Shown here: piece by piece, positions 23,676 to 37,660 of the stretch | Layout: the number at the start of each line of letters is the position of its first letter | Numbering within the stretch: the stretch's first letter is position 1 | From: Serinus canaria | Lineage: Eukaryota > Chordata > Aves > Passeriformes > Fringillidae | DNA length: 64,000 bases | Direction: 5' to 3' | Assembly (NCBI RefSeq): GCF_022539315.1 | Contig: NC_066343.1 | Location: 44,895,433 to 44,959,432 of the forward strand | Program-made: the position numbers and the translations under genes | The notes under the pieces: generated by a model | Databases searched by the model: none | Told to the model about the DNA's origin: nothing | What the model saw: the letters and a program-made list of their open reading frames with translations, nothing else

Positions 23676-26600
23676 CCTAAAAATTACATCAAAGATTTAA
23701 TCTTAGAGTTTATGTGAAATGGAAAATTTATGTGCTTGGGAGGGTAACACACTCTACATGAACAGAATTAAAAGATAACTGATGGTGTTTCAGCCATCTA
23801 CTTCTTTTTAAAGATACACATTTTCTATAAAAGCTCAGGATTAGTCAAGCATAGAAGTTTCCAGGTGTAATGAAGCATATGTAAGTTGACCCACTCTTTC
23901 AGGGTCTCTTGGAGGAATATAATGTATGCATCTTTCTCACAGAATATTGTAGTAAGGTGATGTGGAAATTTCTTAGTTTTGGAGCTTTGAGTCAGATTTT
24001 CTGATGATGCTTGTTGAGGAGTATCCAGAGGCTGTGCTTTTTAAGTTTTGCCTTTTTTTAAACTGAAAGATCACATGGAAAAATTTGTGAGCATTGGACA
24101 GTATACTTTTTTTATATACTTTTTATTTTTTAAGGCCATAAAGAATCTTGACCAATTAAACATTAATATTTGAATTACAGGTATTAGCTAATTATGCTTC
24201 TTTTCCAAGTTATTACTGCAAAATTGAGGTTGATATTATTGAAAATGTATATAGAAGTATTTGCTGTGTTCTGTTTCTGAGGAACTTAAATAAAAACATC
24301 ATCACAAACCTACAAAGCAATCTTGAATCCAGTTTAGTTAAGAACAGCACACTAGCCCAAAAAAGTGGTCTTTTGTACAAATAGAGTTAGTAAAGAGACT
24401 TACATATATAATAGTTTCTAAGGTGATAAGACTTAATATGATGATAAATTCTGGGAAGTCACAAAAAGTAGTTGCTGGAGAGACAACAAGTGATTTCTTC
24501 TGTGTCCTGGTGTCCCTAAGTCATGGTTTTGCCTCTATAGATTCATTATATGAAAACAGAATGTTAAAGACATTCTGTAGGGGTGTGCTGATCATAAAAT
24601 TCCTTAATAAACCCTTTTTTTCTAGCAAAATGTTTTATTGTAAACATTCATTTCACAGAACATTTTAAAATTATTTATAATTAAGAGCTAATGCCCATGG
24701 ACTAGATTATATCAATGACCTCCTGCTGGTTCATGAATGCAGAAGGATTTATTTTCCAAACAGCTGATCCTCTGACACTGTTCTATTAGAGCAATATTTT
24801 TTTTATTATATAGAATGAGTAGGGCAGGTTTAAATATTTTATCTGACAGATATGGGTGCACAGATGTGACAGATACTGGGCTGTTTGCGCCAATGCACTT
24901 TTACAGACAGAGCTGAAAGTGGCTCTCTCTAGGTCCTAGATAAATTACTGATTTTGAGCAGACTTTGGTATTTAATTGCACTTGAAGACTTGTTTTCATG
25001 TTTCCATTCCCTTCCATTCCATTTCTCAGAAAAAGACAGCAAAATTTAAAATTCCATCAATTTATAATGATTTCCACAAAACAGTTCCACAAAACAGGCT
25101 CTTATTAGGAAAGTGTTGGGAAACAGGAAAGAAAAACAAGAAGTATATCCTCTATAGAGCAAACAAAATTAATAAAATTGTATGTTACTAGGATTGCTCA
25201 AGGGAAAATATGGTTCCAATGGTCTGTGTGCAGCCTGAATTTTACTTTAATCTCACTTTTATTATGATTCCCAGAAGTGACCAGTGCTGAGTCAACAGGA
25301 GTAAAGACAGAGAATTTCCCTTCCAGAAGAGTCTGCACTCTTGTCTTTTTTTCCTTTTTTATTGTGTGTACACACCTGTGACTCAAACATCAAGAAAATG
25401 GTGAAGGAGAAATGCGGTTTTATGCAACAGTCAGTGGCACAGTCAGCTGAGCATATCTTCTAACACAAGCTATGTCACTGGCTCCTTCTATCACTCTGAG
25501 CACCTAACTGCTCTGTCTCTCTGCTGGGACTGTGGCATTAGATTATTAACATCTGTACAAAACATCAAGAGTCATGAAAAATTATCATTATCACAAGTTT
25601 TTTGGGACATAGTAGGAAAAAAAGAAGTGGGTAGCAGTTACAGAAGAAGGAAGTCCTCCTAGAGACTAAGTGCTGAACAACAGATCATCTTAGAAGGTAC
25701 CTTAGAAGAAAAGCTGACATGAATTTTTTAATCCCAGAACAATAAAAAATGAAAATACTGCAAAATACTAACCTACAAGGCAAGTGATGATTATGAAATT
25801 TCAGAGTTAATGGGCTTTCTTTACAACTTTTTGAGAGGAATACTGTGGAAGATGTTGCAAAACCCCTCCCAGTGGTAAAGAGTAAGCCATCACAATTGCT
25901 AGATATCCTGTTGGTTATGAAATATGTCTCTTCTTTGTCACACTCCCTCACTCCTTTGAAAGACTTTATGAGTCAGGTCACCTTCTAGCGGTTTCTTTTG
26001 AAAGATAATTTTGAGTGGAACTATAAATTCTTTATAAAAATGTAGCTAATACACTATTTCTGATGTTGAACACTATTGGCCTGCACTAAATTAATTAAAG
26101 AAAGATTAATTTTCTTTACTAGGAGAGGGAGAGAGTGCATGAGAGCAGGAAATGTTCTTTACACATCAGTCTCTCTTAGGGAATAATTGAATGCCAAGAC
26201 TGCTGACCAGGCTGCAGCTATAATGAGCTTTTATTAACTTTTCTATTAGTGCTCCAATTCTTTGTCTACTAAGATCTCCTCTTTTCATATGGCATCAATC
26301 CCAGGTGGATGATCATGCAGTAAAGCATTGATTTTGCTCAACTAATAAATGTGGAAATAAGAAAATGCTTTCCCTGAAGCTAACCAGTGTTGTCTGGAAA
26401 TATATCCTTCACACAGAGTGTGTCCAAATGTCTGGGAACAATGTGAAGTCTGTGTTCCCATCACTCAAAGTTTAGGAGTCTATCAAAGAGCAGGAAAAAG
26501 TTGGGCCATTACTGTGGGATCACAGTTCACCATTAGAGGTGCTGTAACACTGTTAGTGCTTGGTAAAAGCAACTTTTTGAAAAGGTTATGAACCTAATGG

Positions 26601-27290
26601 CTTAGTAAGATTTTATGCCAGTTTTACTCAGGTACTCAGTACTGCTAGAGATGGGACTAGCAAAAGCATGGCTGAACACAGGTTTCTAACTGGACAAAAA
26701 ATTTGTCTTCCTTCTTTTCCAAGGACTTCGTGTCTCTTTATGTCCAGAAAGTTCAAACGAAAGAGATAAATTCTGTGGAGTCTTGAGGAAAGAGCCGATT
26801 CATTCCTGAAAACACAAAGAAAATTATGAAAGGGCTATTCCAGTTCAAAATGGGAATATGTTCCAGTTTATTTTTTGTGCTTTATGGATTGTAGAGAAAA
26901 AATCCCGTGTACCTAAATACCCTTGGTACTAGCCAGAATGTTCTCCCAAGAATACCTCTGCAGTAGGGGTGAATGAGAAGGTAAGATGAGCCTCAGGGAG
27001 TGTGCAAAATACACAGGCAGACGGGTAAGAAGCAAAAAGAGATGCCAGTACAACTGACTAAAGAAAACTTGAAGTTGGACCTCACAGCTAAGTACATGTC
27101 TGCTGAGCCTTCCTGTGAAGATCTCACCCACATCTCTGGCACTTTCACGGCAGATAACCTAAGCTGACATTCACCTTGGCTACTTTACAGAAGTAATATT
27201 TTCAGCTGGACAAACTGTTGTTGAACAGCAGCTCCATTGAATTAGTCATGTCTTCCTTTATGAGCATACATGTTTTCTTTTCCATAGCAG
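23676..27290. other. Unique AT-rich DNA, no gene seen
   Basis: No repeat family, exon or RNA gene was recognised. Minor local repeats (for example 'ttccacaaaacag' twice near 25073) are present. Confidence 0.45.
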
Positions 27291-27407
27291 GGATTTTTTT
27301 TTTTATTCTGTTTTGGTTTGGGGTGTTTTTTTTTGTTGTTGTTTTGTTTTGTTGGGGTTTTTGGTGTTTTTTTTATTTTTGTTTTGTTTTGATTTGGGGT
27401 TTTTTTG
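27291..27407 (+). repeat. T/G-rich low-complexity tract
   Basis: About 115 bases of nearly pure T and G on the + strand include several GGGGTTTT-like units. The 104-codon open frame at 27218-27532 is a Phe/Val/Trp-rich translation of this tract and is not a gene. Confidence 0.85.
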
Positions 27408-30400
27408 TCCATACTAAGATACTCTCAGTCCCCCTTTCCACTTTTCAGTGTTGCCAGGTTTACTTCCACAGAGTGGTCATGTACTTACAGTACACTTACA
27501 GTACTTTGTCGGGAAGCAAACCATGGTTTTGATCAATTTTATGAAGCAGATTTTTTAGTGTGTGAGATGTAGTCGTGGAGAAAAGTTATCACACTTGCCA
27601 TTTTCCCTTCTAGGTTTTTAACTTTGAAGTAAAAATGAGGCCTTTGTGGTTATTGATACAACTCTCATCCTAGCCTACAATAGACAAGATCCTAGACATA
27701 AAAAAGAGGAATTGCAAAATATTTGCACAATGGAAACTTTACCTAGAATAGCATAAAAATTATTAAATTGGATATGGAATCATTCAGCTAGTTGCCCAGC
27801 TGCCTCTGAAAAAAAATGTTTAGCAAAAAGGGTGGGATGATTTGCACCAATGTTTATCCTCCCAAAAAACTGTCAGTCAACAATGTTTTTCTCTTTTCTG
27901 AGGAACAGGATTTGTCAGACTTCCTGAGCCAATGGTATTTAAAATATAAACAAATTAAGACAAAAAAACAATCGGTGTTTTTTCTACAAAGGGGCTATTC
28001 ATTTATGTTTGGCTTTTCATTAAAAAGAAAAAAAAGAGGTACTGCAATATGTCTAACTACAGGGCCGTGTAAAAACATTCATGTGTAGGGCAACATCTAA
28101 TTTTTTTCCAATCAACTCTCAGACCAGCTTTTCATTGGTCTACTTCTCAATCAATTTGGTCAGTAAAAAATCATAATCTAGCTACCTAATTCTGCTCTGC
28201 AGAATAAAGTTCTGTGTGGTACTACCTTCTTTTGATCATTGTCAAATCCTAGTCAATGAGTAGTCTAAAGTTAGTGGACTTATTTGTGTAGTTAGGTGTG
28301 CTAGGCAGATGATAGGATTTGTCTTTTCCTCTGTGCTGTCACCTGCAGACAGAGTCGAAGAGTGCAGAATTACAGCTCTGAACCATGTTCTCCAGATCTA
28401 ATCATTTTATAATCAGCAGAGTAAAAGAAATATAATGCCCTAGATTGAAAGCAGCTAAAAAAAGTCCCTACTCCCATGCTGCACTTACATGCTCTCTTTC
28501 ATCCAAACACCCTCAGTCTCACAAAAACTGATGGACAATGGAATATATTTTTATTGTAATGTGTAAGGAACAGCATGACATGACTTTCCTGGGGTTTCAT
28601 TGGTCTATTTCTTGTTTAGGACATCATGTTTCTGTCATTATGTGAAAATTACCTATTATCAGTTCATCCACCAGACCATAAAAGTAAACAGAGGGACAAA
28701 ACCAAACTAAATCTACCCATATTTACAGGAAAAACTAATGGTGCATTTTTCCAGTTTCCTCTATTTAGCAAGAAAATCACCACTCAAATGCAGTGAATAA
28801 CACAGATCATCTCCAAGCTTGAGGTGCTGTGGGTGAAGATGAGTGGAGAGGAACTAAAGCCTTTCAGCTCAACAAGCAATTGTTTCTGTGGGAGAAAGGA
28901 GATTGATTGTAAATGTCTGCTACACTCTGCTCACTTCAGCAGGCAGAGATTAATATTTTGAGAAATATTCAAAGCAAAGGCATCACACATTTTATGCTTC
29001 ATGTCCTAAATCAAATCAAAGAAACATACAGAACCAGGACACTTCTAAGAAGTCATATTTTAGGCTGGTAAGACATAAGGTGTAATAACTACTATAACAA
29101 TACATGATTTATCATGTCTTGCTATTTAATTGTCTTTCACACTGTGCTTTCCATTCTATCCTCTGCCTCGCTCCAAACCACACACTGAAAAAACTATTTC
29201 TACCACTTAGCATTAAAGTCTTTAAGACAGACCACAGTGCAATTAGACTATTGTCTTGCTGGAGGTGCATAACAGCTTGGCATGTGGTTTTTCTTATACT
29301 TTGCACTTGGCTTGTGTCAAGAACAAATGCCAAATGGCAACATGTGAAGTCTGTAGACAGTGGCTAAATATATCTTACTGTGACTAGTCTGCAGATCCTG
29401 TTTCATTGCTTCAAGCACCACAAAGGCAAGCCAGAAGCTATGCAAAAGGCAGGCCTCTTGGCTTGATTTCATCTGTGGCTGACAAATTCTAGAGAGGTTT
29501 CCATCCTGAGTTCCTTAGTCAAAACTTGTCAAGACACTGAGGATTTTGAACTGGTGCACATGAACCAGAGTCTGTGGAAAACACAGGAGATAAACCCTGA
29601 CATGAACGCTTGCAGTGTTAGAGAAAAATACTGCTCTGGCTCAACTTCTCTGCATAGTTTAATTTTGTGTGGAAGCAACCTGGAATATCTCCCTGACTCA
29701 GACAGAGTATGAGAATACCTGCCGAAACATCAGCCCAAGCTCATCTAATCTCCGTGCTGGGTATTAAGTTGGTATTGGACTCATGGAGGAGTGAAGTGTG
29801 TAGGGAAGTGTGAGATGGCAGGGGGGTGGATGCTATCTTCACTTCCTTTTGCTACAAAGCAACAGTACCACAACTCCTAGCTTCAGAGTTCCGCATCTAT
29901 GCATTGATATCTTTGTTTGTGGTTTGAGATTTTAAAAATTTGTAACTGCACACAAAATAAAAATACATATGCCTGAATATACATATTCATGTACATGCTC
30001 TTCATGTTTCTGCTTAAGAGTAAAATCTAGTTAGCAGCTTGAAGTCTTCTGTGTAAATGCTTATATGTTGATAGGAATTGTTATAACATTATAATTCAAG
30101 CAAAACAAAACTGAGTTTCATTTTTTGACCGTCATACAAATTTGCCTTAGTTTGACAGGGACTATGGAAACAGGCAGTCTCTTTAAAGAGAAACACTGTC
30201 CCTGCTATCTTCTGTATGGAAACTCTGCAACCTGAGGAAGGGGAACAAAGATGACAATAGCATAGTAATTTGCTACTTGATATTTTTGAGGTTTAAATAG
30301 CACTAGATTTTTCCCTAGGTGTCAATCTATATCTTTATGTTGACAAGAATGAGTGCATGACTGCATGGAGAAAGTAAGAGAAAGGGTGGACAGTTGGGAC

Positions 30401-31692
30401 TACCTGACTGGGAGAGCTCTACATACAGCCAGACTTTTTTTTTTTTTTTGACATTGATTAGCTGGATCTTAGACCAACATTCAGAATAATTCCTATGCCT
30501 GTTTTAGAGCAGATGAATTCCTGTATCAGCATAAGTGGGTTGTTGCAGTTGCTGAGATACATGAGCATGTACTGTATATACTGTACCTACATGGCACATT
30601 CAAATAAAAGGCTGGGGAATAATGCCACTCAATTAGCAGCAAACACAAATTGAATGAAGATTATTAAATTTCTGTTGCTTGGTAGGAAGGCAGAAGTTCC
30701 TGTGCTTCAAATGAATGGTTAAAGGGACTGAGAACACTTCAAGGGTTCTCCAAAGCTATTATGATCTTTCAAACCAATAACTACCTTAGGAAAAACAAGC
30801 TAGAATCTTTAATCCTTTAAGAAGGAACTGGTATAATTTTACAATAAATGGGAACAGAATGCTGTGTAGAACTAAATGATAGCAGTGCTGACAAATGATA
30901 GCAGACCGGCAAAAAACTTGAAGTGTTTTAAGGGCGGAACCTGGAGAAAAAAACTGTATTCTGAGTTCATGAGTGCCTGTTCCCTGTTTTACTGCAATAT
31001 TTCACCAATTAGTGTCCAGAATAGGTCACAAGGCACTCTGTTTTAGGATAAATTTTTAGACTGAAAATTTTAAGGTCTGTTTAAGCAATGCATTCACTTC
31101 CACACCATGTAAATCAATAAAACCTCTAACAACTTCTCTAACAACTTCACACTTACTTTATAAAAAAGATAATTTTATAATCTTTTTTGCACAGAAGTAT
31201 ATTTCAGTGTCCAGAATTATTCAGTCATAAATATTGTAGGCATTTTTTTCTTTCCTCTAAAAATCCTGAAAGTCTTTTACTATCTTCCTACTGGCCTGTT
31301 TTTTGCCAATTTTTTTCTTTATTTTAATGACATAAAATATACACATAATAGTGAAGTCACTCAGGAATGTACTGCAGCTGAAATTAACACTTCTGATATC
31401 ACTTAAATGTGGTTTTGTCCAAGTTTACTATAAAATGCAACATCATGGCATTTTTAAAGAATTTGTGAGAAGGGCAATCCTGATTAAATTAGGATCATTA
31501 AAGAATGCTGGTAAGAATGGAGTGTAAATTATAAAGAACGGTAATTAAAGTATGCAAGTGAAAAAAAAGTAATGATGCTCAATTTTCAGTGAACTTGAGT
31601 CTGTTTTCAACTTCCACACTGTCATAACCTCATTTGTCAGCCAGCCTTTAGCCTATATGTACCTTAAACTCCTTTGGAGTCTCCAGTAGATT
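27408..31692. other. Unique AT-rich DNA, no gene seen
   Basis: No repeat family or exon was recognised. The stretch 29100-29370 is relatively complex and has overlapping frames on both strands, but no domain I can name. A poly-T run lies near 30434 and a short inverted repeat ('aaaaaagat' facing 'atctttttt') near 31164-31188. Confidence 0.45.
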
Positions 31693-31732
31693 GGAGAGCT
31701 CCCATCTCCAGAGGAGAGCTCCCATCTCCAGA
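31693..31732. repeat. Exact 20-bp tandem duplication
   Basis: GGAGAGCTCCCATCTCCAGA occurs twice back to back (31693-31712 and 31713-31732) without mismatch, so the duplication is recent or conserved by chance. Confidence 0.95.
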
Positions 31733-33676
31733 CTGGATGGGAAGGAACAGGCAGAAGCACTGGTCTGGGCTGGGATCCATGCCAGCCTGCTAGGGCAGCT
31801 ATGACCTCATAAAGTGGGCATCTTAGCTACCAGCCATTCCCCTGAATCAGGCACTAAACTTGGGCTCTCTTCCACTCAGATTTTACATGTATTTGTAGTT
31901 AACAGATATTAGTTCTCTAGTCTCATTTTTGGGTGAAAAAGCTATTTGGTGCTTTAAAGGGCGTATTACTTATCAACCACTTAAAATAATTGCAGTATAA
32001 GGAGTAAACTAAAATTATTTCATTACTTTTTCACTAAAGGAAAAGAAATTTAAATGGCTGTGAATATCAGTCTTAGAAGCAGCTGGAATGATCAGAGGGG
32101 ATGTTGCAGATGTGCTGGGGAGAAAAAGCCATACATAAAGCCATATATATATTAGAAAAAAAAAAAAGGGGGAATTGATCCATTGCTTCAATATAAACTT
32201 GTTAAAGATTGCTTTACAGTTCTTGGTCATTCCTCTCGGGCATTCTTGGCTTGGGGGGAAAGGTGTGGGGGGGCTGAAATGTGCTGCCAGGAAATAAATC
32301 AGAATATGTGGTATTTTGGGCTTTTGGCCCAAAATAGGCTGGGCAAGTAGGAAACTGTTCTTAGGATTTGGCTCTAAAACAGAAAATTTCTGAGAAGGAA
32401 GCAAGTGGTGTTGAACAACAGCTGGTCCATCCAAACTGCAGGTCAGCGGGAAAAGGTGCTAATGTCTTGCCTATTAGTGTATCTTCGGATGCAAGAATCC
32501 AGAGTGAAATTTTCCATGAAAGGAGCAAAAATTGCTATATGATAGCTATGCCCAGAACAATAGTGATGTAATGAACTCTTTACAACACTCCTGTCCCACT
32601 GAGACTTTCCACTATACACCATACTGTCTCTAATAACCTTGAATGAGAGGTTTCTCAGCTGAAAGGTTCAATATGTAGTAGGAAAGGGGTCACTGAGCCT
32701 GAACTACATCCAACAAAGTCTAACTGGTTAACAAAGGCCTTTTGATGAAAGATGTTTTGTATATGCAACTGGATCCCTTTTCACTGCCTCTCTTCTACCA
32801 CCTGCTCAAAGAAACAGGACTCATGTACACTCTGAAAGTAAAGACTGTTCAAATGCTGCAGATCAGCACACTATAATCTTTGCAGCTCTGTTGCTGCATA
32901 ATGAAGAAATTATTATTTCTGTAAGAAAGCCAAAAAATTAATTTTAAAAGGTGAGGGAAATCTTTTCTTAATGACATGCATATATAAAGTTTGTCATGCT
33001 GAGATGTTTGTACTCAGATGTACAAAATATTATTTGCTTTAAAGCTGGACAGTCATTGCAGAATGAAGTTACATTTTAAAATATGTTTGGTACCAAAATA
33101 TTGGTAACAAACTGCTGAAAACATTTTAGGAGGCAGGTAGATTGTGATTACAGTAGTTTGGGAGTCTGTGTGTTTGAGTTCAGCATTCACACATTCTTGT
33201 TACACAGAAGAGAATATGATCCTGCATGGGAAGCATTAAATGGGAAAGGAATGTTTTTGTTAAAGAAATTCAAAACTGATTTATGGCCCACCGGTTGCAT
33301 CTCATGCTGGAAAAAGGAAACCCTATAAATAAAATTGCTTAGAGGGAGTTCAGTATTCTTTCCAAACGGCAGTCTAAGAAGTTTTCCTTTAAACTTTAAA
33401 TTAAACTTTAAAATTTTAATATAAATTTTGAATAAAAACATCAGTTTTAGTCCTAGTTGCTTTTGTGCGGTTTAACTCCTTTGTATTCCTTGAAGTTTCT
33501 AATAGAACTTTCCGAAAAGACAAATTCCTGATGAAAAAGTTCATCCAAAACTGATATATTAGATGGGTAAGGAAATACCTGAATGTATCAGAATTCATTA
33601 TCTCAGTAATGTCTGAAGGTCTACTCATTGAGATCCAGTTTTAAAACAAGCTGCATTTCCCATAACCTACTTAAAG
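31733..33676. other. Unique AT-rich DNA, no gene seen
   Basis: No repeat family was recognised. The 139-codon - strand frame at 32015-32434 is Pro/Phe/Ser-rich with no recognisable domain and is probably chance. Confidence 0.45.
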
Positions 33677-33923
33677 AACCAAAAAAACAAAAACCCAAAA
33701 AACACCCCAAACCCCAAAAAAGCCACAAAACAAAACAAAAGCAACAATACAAAAACAACATTAAAAAAAACCCACAAACAAAAATCCCCAAGGCAAACAA
33801 AAAAGCCCAACAAAAACCAAAGAAAAAACAGACAAATAAACAAACCAAACTAAACCAAAACCAAACCCAAAATACTCCCCCCCAAAACAAACAAACAAAC
33901 AACAAACAAACAAAAAACCAAAA
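33677..33923 (+). repeat. A/C-only strand-asymmetric tract
   Basis: For about 245 bases the + strand is almost entirely A and C, with only a few G and T. It has irregular AAAAC, CCAAA and CCCCAAA units, ending in a more regular (CAAA)n run at 33884-33912. Its complement resembles the T/G tracts at 9395, 27291 and 41164. The 122-123 codon frames on both strands (Lys/Gln/Asn-rich on +, Phe/Leu/Cys/Trp-rich on -) come from the absence of stop-forming combinations and should not be called genes. Confidence 0.9.
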
Positions 33924-36374
33924 TCTTGAAAGAAAGATGGTGAAAAAACTGTTGTTTGATATATTAGGTTTCTCTTCAGTACAGAACAAATCTGCCTAAA
34001 TGAAGAAAACTGCTACTGTACCAGCTCCTTAAAGGTCAATTTCACCATTGCTGGTCATTGGACAGCTGCTGCTAGGGACTTAGATTTATATTAATAAGTG
34101 ATATTATAAGAAAATGGGTTTAAAATTGTCATCTAAATGAAACAGAGATAAAAAGAAGAGAGTGAATTGAAAAAAAAATAAATTATTACACTCTTACTGC
34201 AGAAAGAAATCTTTCATGCCCTAAGACAACCTGTGACACAGAAATGAATTTTGTTTATCTGAAAACATTTTTTTTTCATGAATAATTTTTTTTAGTGCAG
34301 CTATATAGTGAAATAGTTGGTATTTCACTTTTCCATATTAAGGTCTTCTGAACAGTTTGTCTTCCTAGCATGAATAAATGGACATCTTGTCTGAAGCTGA
34401 TAATACGAACAATAAAAATATGAATATTTGTATATGTTTACAAACCTATCTTTACCCACCAAGAAGTTGGTTAAACAAGATCTTTAAGCATTTTTTGCCT
34501 CCCTGAGGTGTTAAAATGTTAAAACTCAAAGTCTTGTCCAAATTATGAAATTATCAACATATTTGGAGAAATTCAAACAAAGTCAATCTCCTCTACAGTT
34601 TCTGCTCTGTATAAGAGACTAAAACAATATCTTATATCCAAACACCGATGCCTTGAGTGGGAGGGAAAAATTAGTGATGACAGGGAATTAACTAAATAAT
34701 TTTGCAGCAACCCAGAAAGCATAATCTAGGAAACATGTCCAGTTCCAAATTCGTTAAACAGAGAACTAGCTGCAGATCTAGTGGCTGTTCATTATGACTG
34801 GTTGTGCCAGTTTGATAGTATGGAATCATATTTGCAAAAAGATAAAAGGGAAGGTGATAGAGACCAGAGTTTAGCCATGCTTTTATAATAAATTAGGATA
34901 ATTTCAGAGAAATTATGCATAATTTGTTAAAGAATTCTTCCCAGTGAATGATGACTCTGGTTTCACAATTACAGGACACTGCTTGCTAAGACTTTCAAGG
35001 CAGAATAAAACATACCTGAGGCAGATCTAATGTTGCTATGGAAGGTATTTTGTCAAATATTAGCTATATACTTTTAAACCTGCAATTCCTTAACCAGTGC
35101 AGTGATCCTAATGAAGACCAGGTGCTTTCTCCACCCTTCAGACAAGGAACTGGCATAAATGCTACTGTGTGGTATCTGGGAGCCTCTTGTTTCTCTCCAG
35201 ATGGGCTTTGATGCTTGCCATAAGGTGCCTTTTCAAACTTCTAGAGTGGAAAAAAGTTCAAGCCTGCAAGAAAGTCCTTTGGAACAATCAGATAAGGTCA
35301 GACAGGGAAAACAAACAAATATGGTGACTAAGTGTGGAGCAAGCAAACATCTTGTACTAAAATAGGTATTTCATTAAGGGTATGCAGCCATTACCTATTA
35401 TTTTCTTACTGGGATTTAGGTTAGAGACATGAATATGCAGGAAATACCAATAAATTAGCTATAAAACCTGCAAGATAAATATCAAAGAAACCATGCTATT
35501 GGCAGCTGCCAGATAGTCTAATTGAAGGGCCCTCATTCCCTTACATGTTGAAAGTTTGCTCTTTAGTCTGGAAATAAATAGTGATGTCTTATGCAAGACT
35601 TATTTTTAATGAAATACAAGGTTTTAATTGGGATTGCACTTACTTAGTTATAACATTCTATAAAAGAGCACTTTTTTCACTTTTCTTTTCATTTCTATGT
35701 TTTAATTTTGAGGATGTCCACTCCCCACTATTTACAACAGTTAAGGAGAAATTAATAATGGCTCTGAGGAGATGAAAAAAGAAACCTGTTTAAGGGGAAA
35801 AGAAAGGAGGAAAAGTCTACATTTTCAGCAGGAGCTTAGTTAATTATTTGACTCCTTCCCAGACACCTCTGGCACATGACACTACCTTAACTAAAAAAAA
35901 TTAGCTTTTCTACATTCAGGGGAAAAACAGGGATGGGCAAATACCAATATGTGTGACACAGTGCTTAACTTTGAAGTCCAAGTATAGTTAGAGATAGGTC
36001 TTATTTTTTCTCATTCCTTTTAAATAGAATGTTCTTGAACTGAAAGTACAGAGTGGGAGGAGACAGAAATGTTTTGCGTCAGGTAGAATTTTGAAAGGCT
36101 AAGCAGTGGTTCAGTGAATATAATAAATCCTTTTGTGCTGTTCCAGTTATGAATCTTCCTGTAGTGAACTCTGATGCAGCAAATAAGCTGAATGATCCAA
36201 AGTGCTTTTTTCTCCTGCTCATTTGTTAATGACTTTACTCTGCGTTTGCGATGCCTATGGAGTTTTTAGCCAAAAATTGCTTGAGCCATAATATGTTTAA
36301 ACCATTTGAAATCAACAAATCAATCTGCATATATATTCTGAGCATTGTGGATCTATTATTTTTCCTGATAAATC
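33924..36374. other. Unique AT-rich DNA, no gene seen
   Basis: No repeat family, exon or RNA gene was recognised up to the start of the CR1 at 36375. Confidence 0.45.
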
Positions 36375-37660
36375 AGTCAGCCTCACCCTGATCCTTGATC
36401 ACTCTGAAGGTGGTGGAGCACCCAATCCTGTAAACCATTTCCAAGCAAATAAAGGATGAGAAAAGGATCAATCATCAGGAGCATGGCTTCATCATAGGGA
36501 AGTAATGACTGACTAACTTTATAAGCTTCTGCAGCAAATGACTGGTTTAATAGATGATATGAGAGCAGAGGATATTGCCTACATGCCTTCAGTAAGGCCT
36601 TTCACACTGTCACCCATAAGATCCCTGATGAATCATCAGTGATGTGGGTTGAAAACTGACTGAATGCCCAGGCCCAGAGAGTGAAACCAATCTTACCCAG
36701 TTGGAAGCCAATAATGGCAGTAAAATATAAGGTCATTACTGGGGTCAAGTTCTGTTAAACATCTTCATTAATAATCTGGCTGATGAGGCAGAATTTTCCC
36801 TCAGCAGATTTGTTGCTGGCACAAACAGGAAGGGGTGGCTGATACACCTGATGATCCTGTTGCCAGCCAGAAGGATCTTAACAGCCCAGAGAAATGGGCC
36901 AACAAGAACTTGGTGAGGCTGAGCAAGGAGAAGTGCAAGGTCTTGCCCCTGGGGATACACAAACTGATGTTCCACTGTATGCTGAGGGCCACTCAGCTGG
37001 AGAGCAGCAAGGCAAAAAGGACCCAGGGATCCTGGCAGATCCCAAATTGAACATGAGCCAACAATGTGTCCTTGCAGCAAAGACAGCCAATGGAGCAGAT
37101 GGAATCCTGTGATGCATTGAAGTACTGCCAGCAGCTCGATGGAGGTGATTCTTCACTATACACCCTCACCCTGTCCTAGGCACTGCTGAAACTTTACCTT
37201 AAATCCTGTGCTCAGTTTTGGACCTCTTACTGCAAGAAAAACTTTGGGGTGCTGGAGCATGTTCAGAAAAGGGCAAAAGAGCTGGTGAAGGATCTGGGGC
37301 ACAAGTATTGTTAAGGAACAGCCAAGGGAACTGGGGTGTAGTATGGACCAGAGAAAAGGAGGCTCAGAAGACATGTTATCTCTCTCTACAGCTACTTGAA
37401 AGGTGATTGTGGTAAGGCAGGGGTTTTGTTACTGCTCCCAAGTAACAAGTGACAGAACAAGAGGAAATGGCCTAATTTTATTTTTACTGGAAGAATGATC
37501 AGGCATTGGAACAGACCACCCAGGGAAGTATTACGATCATCATGCCTGGAAGTGTGCATGGATATGGCACTTTGGGTTATGGCTTAGTGGTCAACATGGA
37601 GGTGCCAAGTTGATGGCTGAACTTCGAGGTCTTTTGCAACTGTAATTGTTCTATGATTCA
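36375..37660 (+). mobile_element. CR1 LINE with ORF2 remnant
   Basis: This is the longest CR1 copy here, in + orientation. It opens 'tcagtcagcctcaccctgat' and continues 'aggtggtggagcacccaat' and 'ggcttcatcatagggaagta', then the reverse-transcriptase region 'ttcagtaaggcctttcacac' (36588) and the site equivalent to the FADDTKL motif, 'cagatttgttgctggcacaa' (36804), where the catalytic Asp codons are lost. It goes on through 'gcaaggagaagtgcaaggtc' (36924) and 'agcatgttcagaaaagggca' to the terminus 'aattgttctatgattc'. Stops, frameshifts and internal deletions make it inactive. CR1 ORF2 normally encodes an endonuclease and a reverse transcriptase. The 60-111 codon frames inside it are shadows of this decayed sequence. 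Confidence 0.92.

Noticed and set aside
22427..23680. Several 60-100 codon frames, some overlapping
   Set aside because: Most fall in the two inverted CR1 3' ends; the reading direction is antisense to the element.
27218..27532. 104-codon + strand frame rich in Phe, Val and Trp
   Set aside because: It comes from the T/G low-complexity tract at 27291-27407.
32015..32434. 139-codon - strand frame
   Set aside because: No recognisable domain; part of it reads through a poly-A/T run near 32156-32170.
33621..33999. Overlapping 122- and 123-codon open frames on opposite strands
   Set aside because: They translate an A/C-only tract; stop codons are rare there by composition, and the proteins are low-complexity.
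36745..37406. Cluster of 60-111 codon frames on both strands
   Set aside because: They are shadows of a decayed CR1 ORF2 and 3' region with many frameshifts.
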